Assembly (NCBI GenBank): GCA_904420155.1
Contig: CAJFUH010000168.1
Span: forward strand, 1 to 22,770
Length of the DNA: 22,770 nt
Direction of reading: 5' to 3'
Source: an uncultured Clostridia bacterium
GTDB lineage: Bacteria > Bacillota > Clostridia > Oscillospirales > Acutalibacteraceae
In this document: in pieces, positions 14,822-22,458 of the stretch
How positions within the stretch are numbered: position 1 is the first letter of the stretch
Layout: every line of letters begins with the position of its first letter
Translations under genes and position numbers: made by a program
Notes under the pieces: generated by a model
What the model saw: only the letters and a program-made list of their open reading frames with translations
What the model was told of the DNA's origin: nothing
The model's database searches: none

Positions 14822-16849
14822 CTAGATTTCCATAATAATAGGTAAAATCATAGGGCTTCTTCTGGTCCGTTCATACAATAATTTTGATAATTCATCTTTT
14901 ACTCTCGTTTTGATAACGCCCCATTCCCGTACATTTTGGTCGGCGCAGTCCTCCAGCACATCGGTAACCCGGGATCGGGCGTCCAGCATCAAGGGTTCCG
15001 ATTCCCTCACATACACAAACCCGCGGGATACGATATCCGGCCCGGAGATCACATGTCCGTCGGAAGAATCAATGGTGGCCACCACTACAATCAGTCCGTC
15101 CTGGCCCAAATGCTTGCGGTCACGCAGCACGATACTTCCCACGTCGCCCACTCCCAGGCCGTCTACCAAAACGCGCCCGGCCGGAACAGGGGCCAACTGT
15201 TTGATATAATTCTCATTCAATTCCAAAACATTGCCATTATCGCCGATAAATACATGGGAAGGATCTCTCCCCATAGAGATTGCTAGGTCGGCATGTTTGC
15301 GCAAGTGCTTTTGCTCGCCGTGAACAGGGATAAAATATTTGGGTTTGACCAATCCCTGGACAATTTTCAATTCCTCCTGGCAGGCATGGCCGGAAACATG
15401 GACCTCATACATGGATTCATAAATCACCTGGCATCCACGCTTCATTAGCTCGTTGACTACATTGCCCACCATTTTTTCATTCCCTGGGATGGGATTGGCG
15501 GAAATGATGATAAAGTCTCCCGGCCCCACTTCTACTTTGCGATGATCGGAATTTGCCATGCGCGCCAACGCTGACATTGGTTCGCCCTGGCTGCCTGTAG
15601 TGATAAGCACCACTTTTTCTTTGGGGTACCGGTTGATCATATCAATATCAATGATTACCCCATCTGGGACGTCTAAATATCCCAATTCTTGAGCGATACT
15701 CATATAATTAATCATGCTTCGGCCGGAAAAAGCCACCTTTCTTCCATATCGCTCCGCGCAGTTGATAATCTGCTGGACGCGGCTGATGTTAGAAGCAAAG
15801 GAAGCGATGATAATCCTGTTATTCTCCGCCCGGTTGAATAACGTCTCAAAAGAAGCGTTGAGCTTGCTCTCCGTCATGGTGTATCCAGGACGTTCCGCAT
15901 TGGTAGAATCTGCGAACAGCGCCAATACCCCTTGTTTGCCCAGTTCTGCAAAACGGGCCAGATCCGTCATCTCTCCCTTTGTAGGCGTACAATCGATTTT
16001 AAAATCGCCGGTATGCAACAGCGTCCCCGCCGGTGAATGGATCGCCACTGCCACCGCGTCTGGAATAGAGTGGTTGACATGAATAAATTCAATATCCATA
16101 CATCCCAGTTTGATGGTCTGACCAGGCTTTACCTCATGGAGTTTGGCTTTCCCCAACAAGTTATGTTCCTTTAACTTAGCGCTGACCAACCCTAAAGTCA
16201 AACTGGTACCGTACATAGGGACGTTAACATCCTTCAATAGATAAGGCAGGGAACCGATATGGTCTTCATGGCCATGGGTCAAAACAATGCCGCGGATCTT
16301 ATCCTTGTTTCGCTCCACATATGTGAAATCCGGGAGCACCAGATCCACGCCCAGCATATCCCCATCCGGAAAAGCCATCCCGCAATCCAGCAAAAACATA
16401 TCGTCTTCACACTCAAACAAGGTCATATTCTTACCGATTTCATTGAGTCCGCCTAAGAATGTCACCCGGACAGAAGGTTTTTCCACCTTTTGTCTGCGTC
16501 TGGTGGGATTCCGTTTGGCTTGCGTCCCATTATTCCGAGCGTTAGGAGCAGCGGACTTACTGCCTACCGGCCTCTTTCTAGGACTGGAAACAGTCTTCTT
16601 TTCTTCCTTTCCTGCACCTTTTTTCTCTATCTCCGTTACGGTTTGGCCCCGAGGGGAAATCTTTTCAAACAATTTAGCAGTACGGGATTCCGTCTGTACT
16701 TTCCTCAGGGTCTTCGACGTCTGTCCACCGCTGGAAGAAAGCTGCTGATCCGTCTGCTTGCCAAACGTTTTGTGCGCAGGCTGACGCTTGATACCGGTAG
16801 GGATCCCTACCCCTGACATTTTTGTTCTTTTTTCTAAATCTGATACCAC
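14822..16849 (-). CDS. rnjA: Ribonuclease J with long basic N-terminal extension
   Basis: Metallo-beta-lactamase/beta-CASP nuclease with 5'-3' exo- and endonuclease activity, central to mRNA decay and rRNA maturation in Firmicutes. It is 675 residues, about 120 more than a typical RNase J (about 555). The first 125 residues are Lys/Arg/Ser/Thr/Gln-rich and low in hydrophobics (RKRPVGSKSAAPNARNN, RNPTRRRQK), probably disordered and RNA-binding. The core starts near VRVTFLGGLNEIGKN (128). The zinc motif is THGHEDH (191-197). Others are HTGDFKID, ADSTNAERPG, the beta-CASP TTGSQGEP, and VSGHA then PVHGE. The start is a GTG with GGAGG 7 bases upstream. It is the first gene of the run and has a structured leader and promoter upstream. 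Confidence 0.96.
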   Translation of the reverse strand: MVSDLEKRTKMSGVGIPTGIKRQPAHKTFGKQTDQQLSSSGGQTSKTLRKVQTESRTAKLFEKISPRGQTVTEIEKKGAGKEEKKTVSSPRKRPVGSKSAAPNARNNGTQAKRNPTRRRQKVEKPSVRVTFLGGLNEIGKNMTLFECEDDMFLLDCGMAFPDGDMLGVDLVLPDFTYVERNKDKIRGIVLTHGHEDHIGSLPYLLKDVNVPMYGTSLTLGLVSAKLKEHNLLGKAKLHEVKPGQTIKLGCMDIEFIHVNHSIPDAVAVAIHSPAGTLLHTGDFKIDCTPTKGEMTDLARFAELGKQGVLALFADSTNAERPGYTMTESKLNASFETLFNRAENNRIIIASFASNISRVQQIINCAERYGRKVAFSGRSMINYMSIAQELGYLDVPDGVIIDIDMINRYPKEKVVLITTGSQGEPMSALARMANSDHRKVEVGPGDFIIISANPIPGNEKMVGNVVNELMKRGCQVIYESMYEVHVSGHACQEELKIVQGLVKPKYFIPVHGEQKHLRKHADLAISMGRDPSHVFIGDNGNVLELNENYIKQLAPVPAGRVLVDGLGVGDVGSIVLRDRKHLGQDGLIVVVATIDSSDGHVISGPDIVSRGFVYVRESEPLMLDARSRVTDVLEDCADQNVREWGVIKTRVKDELSKLLYERTRRSPMILPIIMEI

Positions 16850-17042
16850 AAGATAACCTCCAATTCACAGGGGAAAGACGCAAAAACCAAACCTGCCAGC
16901 GAAATCATGCAAAGCAGGTATCCTTTTCGGGCAGGCAACGGGCCTTTCCCCCTATTTATTTATGACGAAAAACCGAACAGAACTGGTTGCTTTTACCAGG
17001 ATGCAGAGCCCTGCATCCATAAAGAATCCGAACACAAATATT
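16850..17042 (-). promoter_or_regulatory. Structured 5' leader of rnjA (candidate attenuator)
   Basis: Between the promoter start (about 17042) and the GTG lie several helices. There is a perfect 8-bp hairpin GGATGCAG-AGCC-CTGCATCC (16999-17018), a CTGGT/ACCAG stem (16983-16987 with 16995-16999) and a terminator-like hairpin (16892-16935). A long-range 8-bp helix pairs GGGGAAAG (16870-16877) with CTTTCCCC (16944-16951), enclosing that hairpin and ending about 8 bases from the GGAGG site. I do not recognise a known riboswitch class. Autoregulation by RNase J or sensing of another signal are both open. Confidence 0.5.
16881..16935 (-). terminator. Terminator-like hairpin in the rnjA leader
   Basis: CCTGCC (16892-16897) pairs with GGCAGG (16930-16935). 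CGAAA (16900-16904) pairs with TTTCG (16925-16929), giving 11 bp with a 2-base bulge and a 20-base loop. On the minus strand TTTGGTTTTTG follows. No gene precedes it on this strand, so it would act on the rnjA transcript itself. Confidence 0.5.
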
Positions 17043-17048
17043 ATTGTA

Positions 17049-17077
17049 ATTGTACCCTTTGTTTTCTACACTGTCAA
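17049..17077 (-). promoter_or_regulatory. Promoter for the rnjA run
   Basis: On the minus strand TTGACA (17077-17072), exactly 17 bases, then TACAAT (17054-17049): a near-consensus sigma-A promoter. It is the only strong promoter found upstream of rnjA and probably drives the genes through ftsH. Confidence 0.9.
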
Positions 17078-17224
17078 GAGAGTCCCCATGGGTTTCCCCA
17101 AACCAACAAGCTTTCTCTCCTATCTTTGCCAGTTTCTATCTAATATAATCAAACCGATTCCCTATCAGTACAGTTTATCAAGGAAAAAACTCTTATGATA
17201 TTGGAACGGAAAGTGGAGAAAATA

Positions 17225-17253
17225 TTGCCAGCGATACGGATAGTTGCTATAAT
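17225..17253 (+). promoter_or_regulatory. Promoter for rnhA
   Basis: TTGCCA (17225-17230), 17 bases, TATAAT (17248-17253). The expected start is near 17260, with a leader of about 65 nt before the rnhA ATG. Confidence 0.88.
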
Positions 17254-17325
17254 CAACCTTAAAAACAGAAAAAGGCGGTGTGCGCAGTTCTCGCCGCTTG
17301 CCTGCTGGTTTGGAGGAAAACAGTC

Positions 17326-17766
17326 ATGAAACAGGTGGCAATTTATACTGATGGGGCCTGCCAGGGCAATCCCGGCCCCGGCGGTTGGGGCGCTATTCTG
17401 CGTTACGGTTCCCATGAAAAGGAAATCTCCGGAGGATGCGCCAACACAACCAACAACCGCATGGAACTGACCGGGGTGATCGAGGCGCTTAAATTGCTTA
17501 AAGAACCCTGTGCGGTAACACTATATAGCGATTCCCAATATGTGTGCAATGCTTTAACAAAAGGCTGGGCGAAAAAATGGCAGCAAAACGGTTGGATGCG
17601 CAACAAGAAGGAACCTGCCCTCAACCCCGAACTGTGGGAAGAACTGCTTCGTCTGGCGGATATCCATCAATTAACCGTACAGTGGGTAAAAGGTCATGCC
17701 GGCCACCCGGAAAATGAACGTTGTGACCGCCTGGCGGTAGCGGCAGCCGAGCGGGCAAAAAAATAA
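17326..17766 (+). CDS. rnhA: Ribonuclease HI
   Basis: Cuts the RNA strand of RNA-DNA hybrids, removing R-loops and primer remnants. The product is 146 residues, typical of a single-domain RNase HI. The full catalytic set is visible: Asp in YTDGACQGNPGPGGWG, Glu in NNRMELTGVIEAL, Asp in LYSDSQYV, then His and Asp in WVKGHAGHPENERCDRLA. The basic protrusion (KGWAKKWQQNGWMRNKKE) is present. The ATG at 17326 has TTGGAGG 9 bases upstream. A longer in-frame start 16 codons earlier is not supported. It has its own promoter and is divergent from rnjA. Confidence 0.96.
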   Translation: MKQVAIYTDGACQGNPGPGGWGAILRYGSHEKEISGGCANTTNNRMELTGVIEALKLLKEPCAVTLYSDSQYVCNALTKGWAKKWQQNGWMRNKKEPALNPELWEELLRLADIHQLTVQWVKGHAGHPENERCDRLAVAAAERAKK

Positions 17767-17780
17767 TTTTGTAAAACCTC

Positions 17781-17809
17781 TTGAAAAGTACACCAAATAG
17801 GTATATTAT
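17781..17809 (+). promoter_or_regulatory. Promoter for iscS-iscU
   Basis: TTGAAA (17781-17786), 17 bases, TATTAT (17804-17809), just after the rnhA stop. The expected start is near 17816, giving a leader of about 80 nt. Confidence 0.85.
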
Positions 17810-17824
17810 AGATTCCAATCATTC

Positions 17825-17846
17825 TGATTTCTTTTCTAGGAAATCA
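17825..17846 (+). promoter_or_regulatory. Inverted repeat in the iscS leader, possible operator
   Basis: TGATTTC (17825-17831) and GAAATCA (17840-17846) form a 7-bp inverted repeat just after the predicted start site. AAATCAA recurs at about 17841, 17862 and 17871. A repressor site is plausible, but the regulator is unknown and no iscR is present in the window. Confidence 0.35.
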
Positions 17847-17894
17847 ACATGTAAACTCTAAAAATCAAAGAAATCAAGTAAAAGGTGAATCAAT

Positions 17895-19097
17895 ATGGAA
17901 CATTTTGTATATGCGGACAACGCCGCAACTACCCCGGTATCCCCAAAAGTACTGGAAGCCATGCTTCCCTTTTTCAGCCAAAAGTTTGGCAATCCCTCCA
18001 GCTTGTATTCCGTAGGACGGGAAGCCCAGAAAGCGGTGGAACAGGCCCGCGAACAAGTGGCGCGCGGTTTAAACGCCCAGCCCAGCGAGATCTTTTTCAC
18101 CTCCGGCGGAAGCGAAGCGGATAACTGGGCCATCAAAGGCGTAGCCTATGAACAGGCCAAACGTGGGAAAAAGCACATTATCACTTCCAAATTTGAACAT
18201 CACGCGGTTCTCCATACCGTAGAAGCGCTGGCAAAACAAGGGTTCTCGGTGACCTATCTGGATGTACACAGCGACGGGATCATCCGGCCGGAAGAGTTGG
18301 AACGAGCCATCCGGGAGGATACCGCTCTGGTTACCATCATGTACGCCAACAATGAGATCGGAACCATTCAGCCCATTGCCGAACTGGGCGCGATTTGCAG
18401 ACGCCACAAGGTGCTATTCCACACTGACGCCGTACAGGCTATTGGAAATATCCCTATCGATGTGCAGCGGCAGAATATCGACCTGCTTTCCCTCACCGGC
18501 CACAAAGTGCACGGGCCCAAAGGGACCGGCGCCTTATATATCCGGCGAGGCATCCGGATTCAAAACCTCATCGAAGGCGGCGCACAGGAGCGCGGCCGCC
18601 GGGCCGGCACCGAAAATACGGCAGGTATCGTCGGATTAGGGGTAGCCGTAGAAGAAGCCTGCTCGAATATAGAGCAGCGGGTGGAGCGCCTCTCTAAACT
18701 TCGGGATCGCCTGATCCAGGGGGCCTGCAAAATTGACCGTTCCTACTTAAACGGCGACGCGGTGAAACGCCTGCCGGGAAATTTTAATATGTGTTTTGAA
18801 GGTATCGAAGGAGAGTCCCTTCTTCTGCTGCTGGATATGAAAGGGGTATGCGGTTCCTCCGGTTCCGCCTGCACCTCCGGCTCCCTAGATCCCAGCCATG
18901 TCCTGCTGGCCATCGGACTCCCCCATGAAATCGCCCATGGTTCTCTGCGCCTGTCTCTGAGTGATCAAAACACCGAAGCGGATGTGGATTACATCTTAGA
19001 GGTCCTTCCCCCGATTGTGGAACGGCTTCGTGAGATGTCCCCTTTGTGGGAAAAGATTATATCGGAAAACCGCCCCCCTTATCGGCCTCAACCCTGA
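17895..19097 (+). CDS. iscS: Cysteine desulfurase (NifS/IscS family)
   Basis: PLP enzyme that takes sulfur from cysteine as a persulfide and passes it to the IscU scaffold. The 400 residues begin YADNAATTPVSP and carry His103 in EHHAVLHT, Asp178 in FHTDAVQA, and the PLP lysine Lys204 in LTGHKVHGPKG. The catalytic cysteine is Cys326 in SGSACTSGS. The extended catalytic loop makes it a group I desulfurase (IscS/NifS) rather than SufS. The ATG follows an AAAGGTG site. iscU follows after 76 bases on the same transcript, as in other Clostridia. The symbol nifS would be equally acceptable. Confidence 0.95.
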   Translation: MEHFVYADNAATTPVSPKVLEAMLPFFSQKFGNPSSLYSVGREAQKAVEQAREQVARGLNAQPSEIFFTSGGSEADNWAIKGVAYEQAKRGKKHIITSKFEHHAVLHTVEALAKQGFSVTYLDVHSDGIIRPEELERAIREDTALVTIMYANNEIGTIQPIAELGAICRRHKVLFHTDAVQAIGNIPIDVQRQNIDLLSLTGHKVHGPKGTGALYIRRGIRIQNLIEGGAQERGRRAGTENTAGIVGLGVAVEEACSNIEQRVERLSKLRDRLIQGACKIDRSYLNGDAVKRLPGNFNMCFEGIEGESLLLLLDMKGVCGSSGSACTSGSLDPSHVLLAIGLPHEIAHGSLRLSLSDQNTEADVDYILEVLPPIVERLREMSPLWEKIISENRPPYRPQP

Positions 19098-19173
19098 TCG
19101 GACAGAAAAAGTAAAATAAAGACTAAATGACAAAAATAGAAAAAATGAAAGATATTAGAAAGGCGGATATATC

Positions 19174-19617
19174 ATGGCATACAGTGAAAAAGTAATGGAT
19201 CATCTTGCAAATCCCCGTAATGTGGGAGAACTGCCCGACGCGGATGGCATCGGTGAAGTGGGCAACGCCAAATGCGGAGATATCATGAAAATGTATATTA
19301 AGGTAAACGACGGCGTTATTACCGACGTAACATTTAAAACATTTGGCTGCGGAGCCGCTTTTGCCACCAGTTCCATGGCTACAGAGCTCATCAAGGGAAA
19401 AACAATCGAAGATGCTCTGAAACTCACCAATCAGGCGGTCATGGAAGCCCTGGACGGTCTTCCGCCTGTGAAAGTGCATTGTTCCGTTTTGGCGGAACAG
19501 GCCATCAAGGCGGCGGTAGCCGATTATTATACCCGTCAGGGAATTGATCCAACCCCCTTAGTAGGGAAAATCAGCGACTGTGACCACGAAGAGGGCCATT
19601 GTTCCTGTTCCCTATAA
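19174..19617 (+). CDS. iscU: Fe-S cluster assembly scaffold IscU/NifU-like
   Basis: Scaffold on which IscS-derived sulfur and iron are assembled into 2Fe-2S clusters. The product is 147 residues. The three cluster cysteines are present: Cys34 in NAKCGD (with the release-tuning Asp36), Cys59 in KTFGCGA, and Cys103 in VHCSVLAE. The C-terminal tail holds extra metal-type residues (CDHEEGHCSCSL: three Cys, two His). An AAGGCGG ribosome binding site lies upstream of the ATG. It is the last gene of the operon and ends at a strong terminator. NifU's own C-terminal domain is absent, so it is an IscU-type protein. Confidence 0.94.
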   Translation: MAYSEKVMDHLANPRNVGELPDADGIGEVGNAKCGDIMKMYIKVNDGVITDVTFKTFGCGAAFATSSMATELIKGKTIEDALKLTNQAVMEALDGLPPVKVHCSVLAEQAIKAAVADYYTRQGIDPTPLVGKISDCDHEEGHCSCSL

Positions 19618-19651
19618 AAAGCCTTCCATCCTTTTTATCTTATAATGAAGG

Positions 19652-19689
19652 AACCCCGGTTATCCGAATTTTGGGATAACCGGGGTTTT
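19652..19689 (+). terminator. Terminator after iscU, between convergent genes
   Basis: A perfect 14-bp stem, AACCCCGGTTATCC (19652-19665) with its complement (19674-19687) and an 8-base loop, ends in TTTT on the plus strand. It may also stop the convergent helicase transcript, whose stop is at 19702, but the minus-strand tail (TTCCTTC) is less U-rich. Confidence 0.9.
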
Positions 19690-19701
19690 CTCTCTGTCAT
19701 A

Positions 19702-21399
19702 TCAGTTATATATTTTCCGACGGGCATAAGATTTTTCCGAATGTCTCTTTTTCTTAGGGCTGCCCCCTGCGCGGGATGCCCTGGAAGATCCGCGCCGCCA
19801 TTCCCCATCCGAAGAACGGTACAAGGTGGTTACCGTGGGATTTCCGCAAATTTTCAGATTTTTCATCTGGGCCAACGTTTCATCCAACCCTTTTTCCGGA
19901 ATGGAGACCACGGTATTATTGTCGTAAATCTCAATTTTCCCGATATCTTTGCCACTCAAATGCGTGCGTTCGGTAATCGCTCCTACAATATGGTTGGGCG
20001 CTACCCGTTGGACACGTCCCACATTGATGCTGATCTTCCGATAGCCTGCCTGGTCTTTGTTGTCCCTGTTCCGGCGGACCGGCGCTTTAATCTCTTCCAC
20101 ATCGCATCCCTGGCTACCGAAATGCAGCTCCATAAGCACTGCCGCCAGCATTTTGGCGTCGTAGCCACGGCTCACCAATTGATCCACTACCGGCTCATAA
20201 GAAAGCTCTGTGACCTCTTTCATCGCCTCTTCCACCTGTCGGATACTCCGCTCCCTCTGCTTTTCCTGAATCTGAGAAATGCTTGGAACCATTTCTTCCT
20301 GAATGCGGGCCTTTACCAGCCGTCCAATCCGAACAAGCACTTCTACTTGCCGATATCCACTGCATAAGGTAATGGCTTTTCCTGATCTTCCCGCGCGCCC
20401 TGTTCTCCCGATTCGGTGCACATAATATTCTGTATTTTGCGGTATATCGTAATTGATGACATAGTCAATGTCGCTGACGTCAATGCCTCGGGCCGCCACA
20501 TCGGTGGCTACCAAAACAACGGTTTTACCCTGCTTGAAGGAATCCATCACCTTGGTACGCTGGGATTGTTTCATATCCCCATGCAGTCCTTCCGCTTGGA
20601 TATCATGCCGGCACAAATATCCCGTGATATCGTCCACCATTTTCTTAGTGTTACAGAAAATCATACAACGCTTGGGATCATAATATTTTAACAGCAGATT
20701 GAGCGCATCCATCTTGCGCCCCATGGGCACATTATAATAGGACTGTTCAATATTTTCCACCGTGACTTGTTTCCGATTTACTTCCACCAATTGGGGGTCC
20801 CGCTGATATTTCTGGGTTAGAGCCAAGATCTCCGGCGGCATGGTTGCAGAAAACAACACGGTCTGCCGCTCTTCCGGGGTCTCCGAAAGGATGGTTTCAA
20901 TATCCTCCCGGAATCCCATGCTCAGCATTTCATCCGCTTCATCTAGCACGATCATCTTGAGATGGTGGAGTTTTAAAGTCCTCCGCCTCATATGATCCAT
21001 TACACGGCCGGGAGTCCCCACCACCACATTGGCCGTACGCAGCCGGGAAATCTGGCGATCCATGGGAGCGCCGCCGTAAATATCCGCTGCCTTAATCCCC
21101 GGCATAAACCGGGCCAGCTTCTTTAATTCATCACATGCCTGCACCGCCAGTTCCCGGGTGGGGCACAAAATAAGCACCTGGACGTGCCGGTCAGACGGGT
21201 CGATGCTTTCCAGCGCTGGAATTCCAAAAGCGATTGTTTTTCCTGTTCCAGTCTGCGAACGTCCGATAACGTCATACCCTTGCTGGATTACCGGAATACT
21301 GCTGGACTGAATCTCTGTGGCGGTTTCAAAGCCCATTTCATCAAGGGCGTGCTGAATCTCAGGTGTTAAGGATAACTGTGTAAAAAGGGTTTGATTCAT
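19702..21399 (-). CDS. DEAD-box RNA helicase (DeaD/CsdA/DbpA-like)
   Basis: ATP-dependent RNA helicase, likely acting in ribosome assembly, RNA decay or cold adaptation. It has 565 residues. The Q motif is near 25-33 and motif I is SQTGTGKT (48-55). Further motifs are PTRELA, GTPGRV, DEAD (153-156), SAT (184-186) and HRIGRTGRAGR. A C-terminal DbpA/CsdA-type RNA-binding domain (about 450-530) and a basic Arg/Ser/Lys tail follow. The symbol could be deaD, csdA or cshA, so none is assigned. The ATG at 21399 is preferred over one 9 codons upstream because AGAGAGGT lies 6 bases before it. It has its own promoter and a leader of about 240 nt with a terminator-like hairpin. Confidence 0.93.
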   Translation of the reverse strand: MNQTLFTQLSLTPEIQHALDEMGFETATEIQSSSIPVIQQGYDVIGRSQTGTGKTIAFGIPALESIDPSDRHVQVLILCPTRELAVQACDELKKLARFMPGIKAADIYGGAPMDRQISRLRTANVVVGTPGRVMDHMRRRTLKLHHLKMIVLDEADEMLSMGFREDIETILSETPEERQTVLFSATMPPEILALTQKYQRDPQLVEVNRKQVTVENIEQSYYNVPMGRKMDALNLLLKYYDPKRCMIFCNTKKMVDDITGYLCRHDIQAEGLHGDMKQSQRTKVMDSFKQGKTVVLVATDVAARGIDVSDIDYVINYDIPQNTEYYVHRIGRTGRAGRSGKAITLCSGYRQVEVLVRIGRLVKARIQEEMVPSISQIQEKQRERSIRQVEEAMKEVTELSYEPVVDQLVSRGYDAKMLAAVLMELHFGSQGCDVEEIKAPVRRNRDNKDQAGYRKISINVGRVQRVAPNHIVGAITERTHLSGKDIGKIEIYDNNTVVSIPEKGLDETLAQMKNLKICGNPTVTTLYRSSDGEWRRGSSRASRAGGSPKKKRHSEKSYARRKIYN

Positions 21400-21501
21400 G
21401 TAAGACCTCTCTTCCTCGTTTATCATGTTTGCAAATATACGTTTTTGTTTTCTACAAAGATAGAAAAAACTTTATATATCATTCCAATTACATGGAAATG
21501 A

Positions 21502-21530
21502 AAAAACGAGGATGTATGGTCCTCGTTTTT
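21502..21530 (-). terminator. Terminator-like hairpin in the helicase leader
   Basis: AAAAACGAGGA (minus, 21530-21520) pairs with TCCTCGTTTTT (21512-21502), 11 bp with a 7-base loop. A run of U continues into the tail. It sits about 110 bases downstream of the likely promoter and about 103 bases before the ATG, so it would act on the helicase transcript. AAACGAGGA recurs at 21421-21413 next to the Shine-Dalgarno, an alternative partner for the 3' arm. Confidence 0.6.
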
Positions 21531-21647
21531 ATCCCTCATATTTTGCTTTTTCAGCGAACTTTAGACAAATAAAGAATCTTGTCCCAAGTAAAAATGAGCC
21601 AAATCGGAACGAATTGTTTTCTCAGAAAACGATTATAGACTGTTTTT

Positions 21648-21675
21648 ATTATACCATTTTTTCCCCACAAAACAA
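21648..21675 (-). promoter_or_regulatory. Promoter for the DEAD-box gene
   Basis: Minus-strand TTGTTT (21675-21670), 16 bases, TATAAT (21653-21648) with an upstream TGG. The -10 is perfect and the -35 weak. The expected start is near 21641, giving a leader of about 240 nt with a GTTTTC-TCA-GAAAAC hairpin (21616-21630) near its 5' end. Confidence 0.65.
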
Positions 21676-21904
21676 ACTGGGAAAGCGCATAGAGAATCAG
21701 ACGATCCCTAGCAGAATTATGACAATTATGATAGGGATTCCTGTACGGCCTTTTAAGATTTTTCTAATAAACCTAACCAGGAAAACCTTCCGTCCTTTCC
21801 ATTCTTTTGTATCAACTTATGGATTATCCAACTATTAACGGATTTTCCAAATGAACCATTTCTTTAAAATCATCAAATTTTCCTATCAATAAAACTTTTT
21901 TAGA
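21676..21904. other. AT-rich spacer between divergent promoters
   Basis: Between the helicase and smpB promoters. I see no coding frame with a ribosome binding site and no strong hairpin. It is unremarkable apart from the AT-rich composition. Confidence 0.4.
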
Positions 21905-21933
21905 TTGACAAAGTATTCTTTCTATGATAAGCT
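21905..21933 (+). promoter_or_regulatory. Promoter for smpB
   Basis: TTGACA (21905-21910), 17 bases, TAAGCT (21928-21933). The -35 is consensus and the -10 weak. A second -10-like TATACT occurs a few bases later. The start codon follows about 28 bases downstream. Confidence 0.6.
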
Positions 21934-21961
21934 AATATACTACAAAGAAGGGAGGCTTTTT

Positions 21962-22432
21962 ATGGGAAAAGAACAAACACATCTGAAAACCATCGCACAA
22001 AATAAAAAAGCCTTCCATGATTACTTTGTAGAAGAGAGCTTCGAAGCTGGAATTGAGCTGTGCGGCACAGAAGTAAAATCCGTCCGCAATGGTAAAGTGA
22101 ATCTCAAGGATAGCTGGTGTTCCGTTGTCGGCGGAGAGCTTTTGGTCAATGGGATGCATATCAGCCCTTATGAGCAGGGAAATATTTTTAATCGAGATCC
22201 CATGCGGGTACGTAAGCTGTTAATGCATAAGAAAGAGATTATGCGCCTGTTTGGTCTGGTGAAGCAGGATGGGTATTCGTTGATACCTGTCTCTATATAT
22301 TGGAAAGGGTCCCGAGTAAAAGTACAGGTTGGGCTATGCAAGGGTAAAAAGCTCTATGATAAACGCAATGATCTCGCCGCCAAAGCGGCTAAGAGAGATA
22401 TTGAGCGCGCAATGAAAGAAAGAAACCGATAA
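21962..22432 (+). CDS. smpB: SsrA-binding protein SmpB
   Basis: Binds tmRNA and delivers it to ribosomes stalled on mRNA lacking a stop codon, mimicking a tRNA anticodon stem. The product is 156 residues, normal length. The OB-fold signature is clear: NKKAFHDYFVEESFEAGIEL, GTEVKSVRNGKVNLKDSW and the basic C-terminal tail DKRNDLAAKAAKRDIERAM. The ATG at 21962 has GGGAGG 7 bases upstream. An earlier in-frame start would lie in the promoter and is rejected. tmRNA begins 26 bases after its stop, the conserved smpB-ssrA arrangement, and co-transcription is likely. Confidence 0.97.
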   Translation: MGKEQTHLKTIAQNKKAFHDYFVEESFEAGIELCGTEVKSVRNGKVNLKDSWCSVVGGELLVNGMHISPYEQGNIFNRDPMRVRKLLMHKKEIMRLFGLVKQDGYSLIPVSIYWKGSRVKVQVGLCKGKKLYDKRNDLAAKAAKRDIERAMKERNR

Positions 22433-22458
22433 CGTTTTTTCCTGATTCCTTTTTATAT

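Noticed and set aside
19645..20367. 240-codon plus-strand frame antisense to the DEAD-box gene
   Set aside because: Antisense shadow; starts in the iscU terminator region and has no ribosome binding site.
21905..21961. Longer smpB start giving 19 extra residues
   Set aside because: It would overlap the TTGACA promoter. The ATG at 21962 has the GGGAGG site and the family N-terminus.
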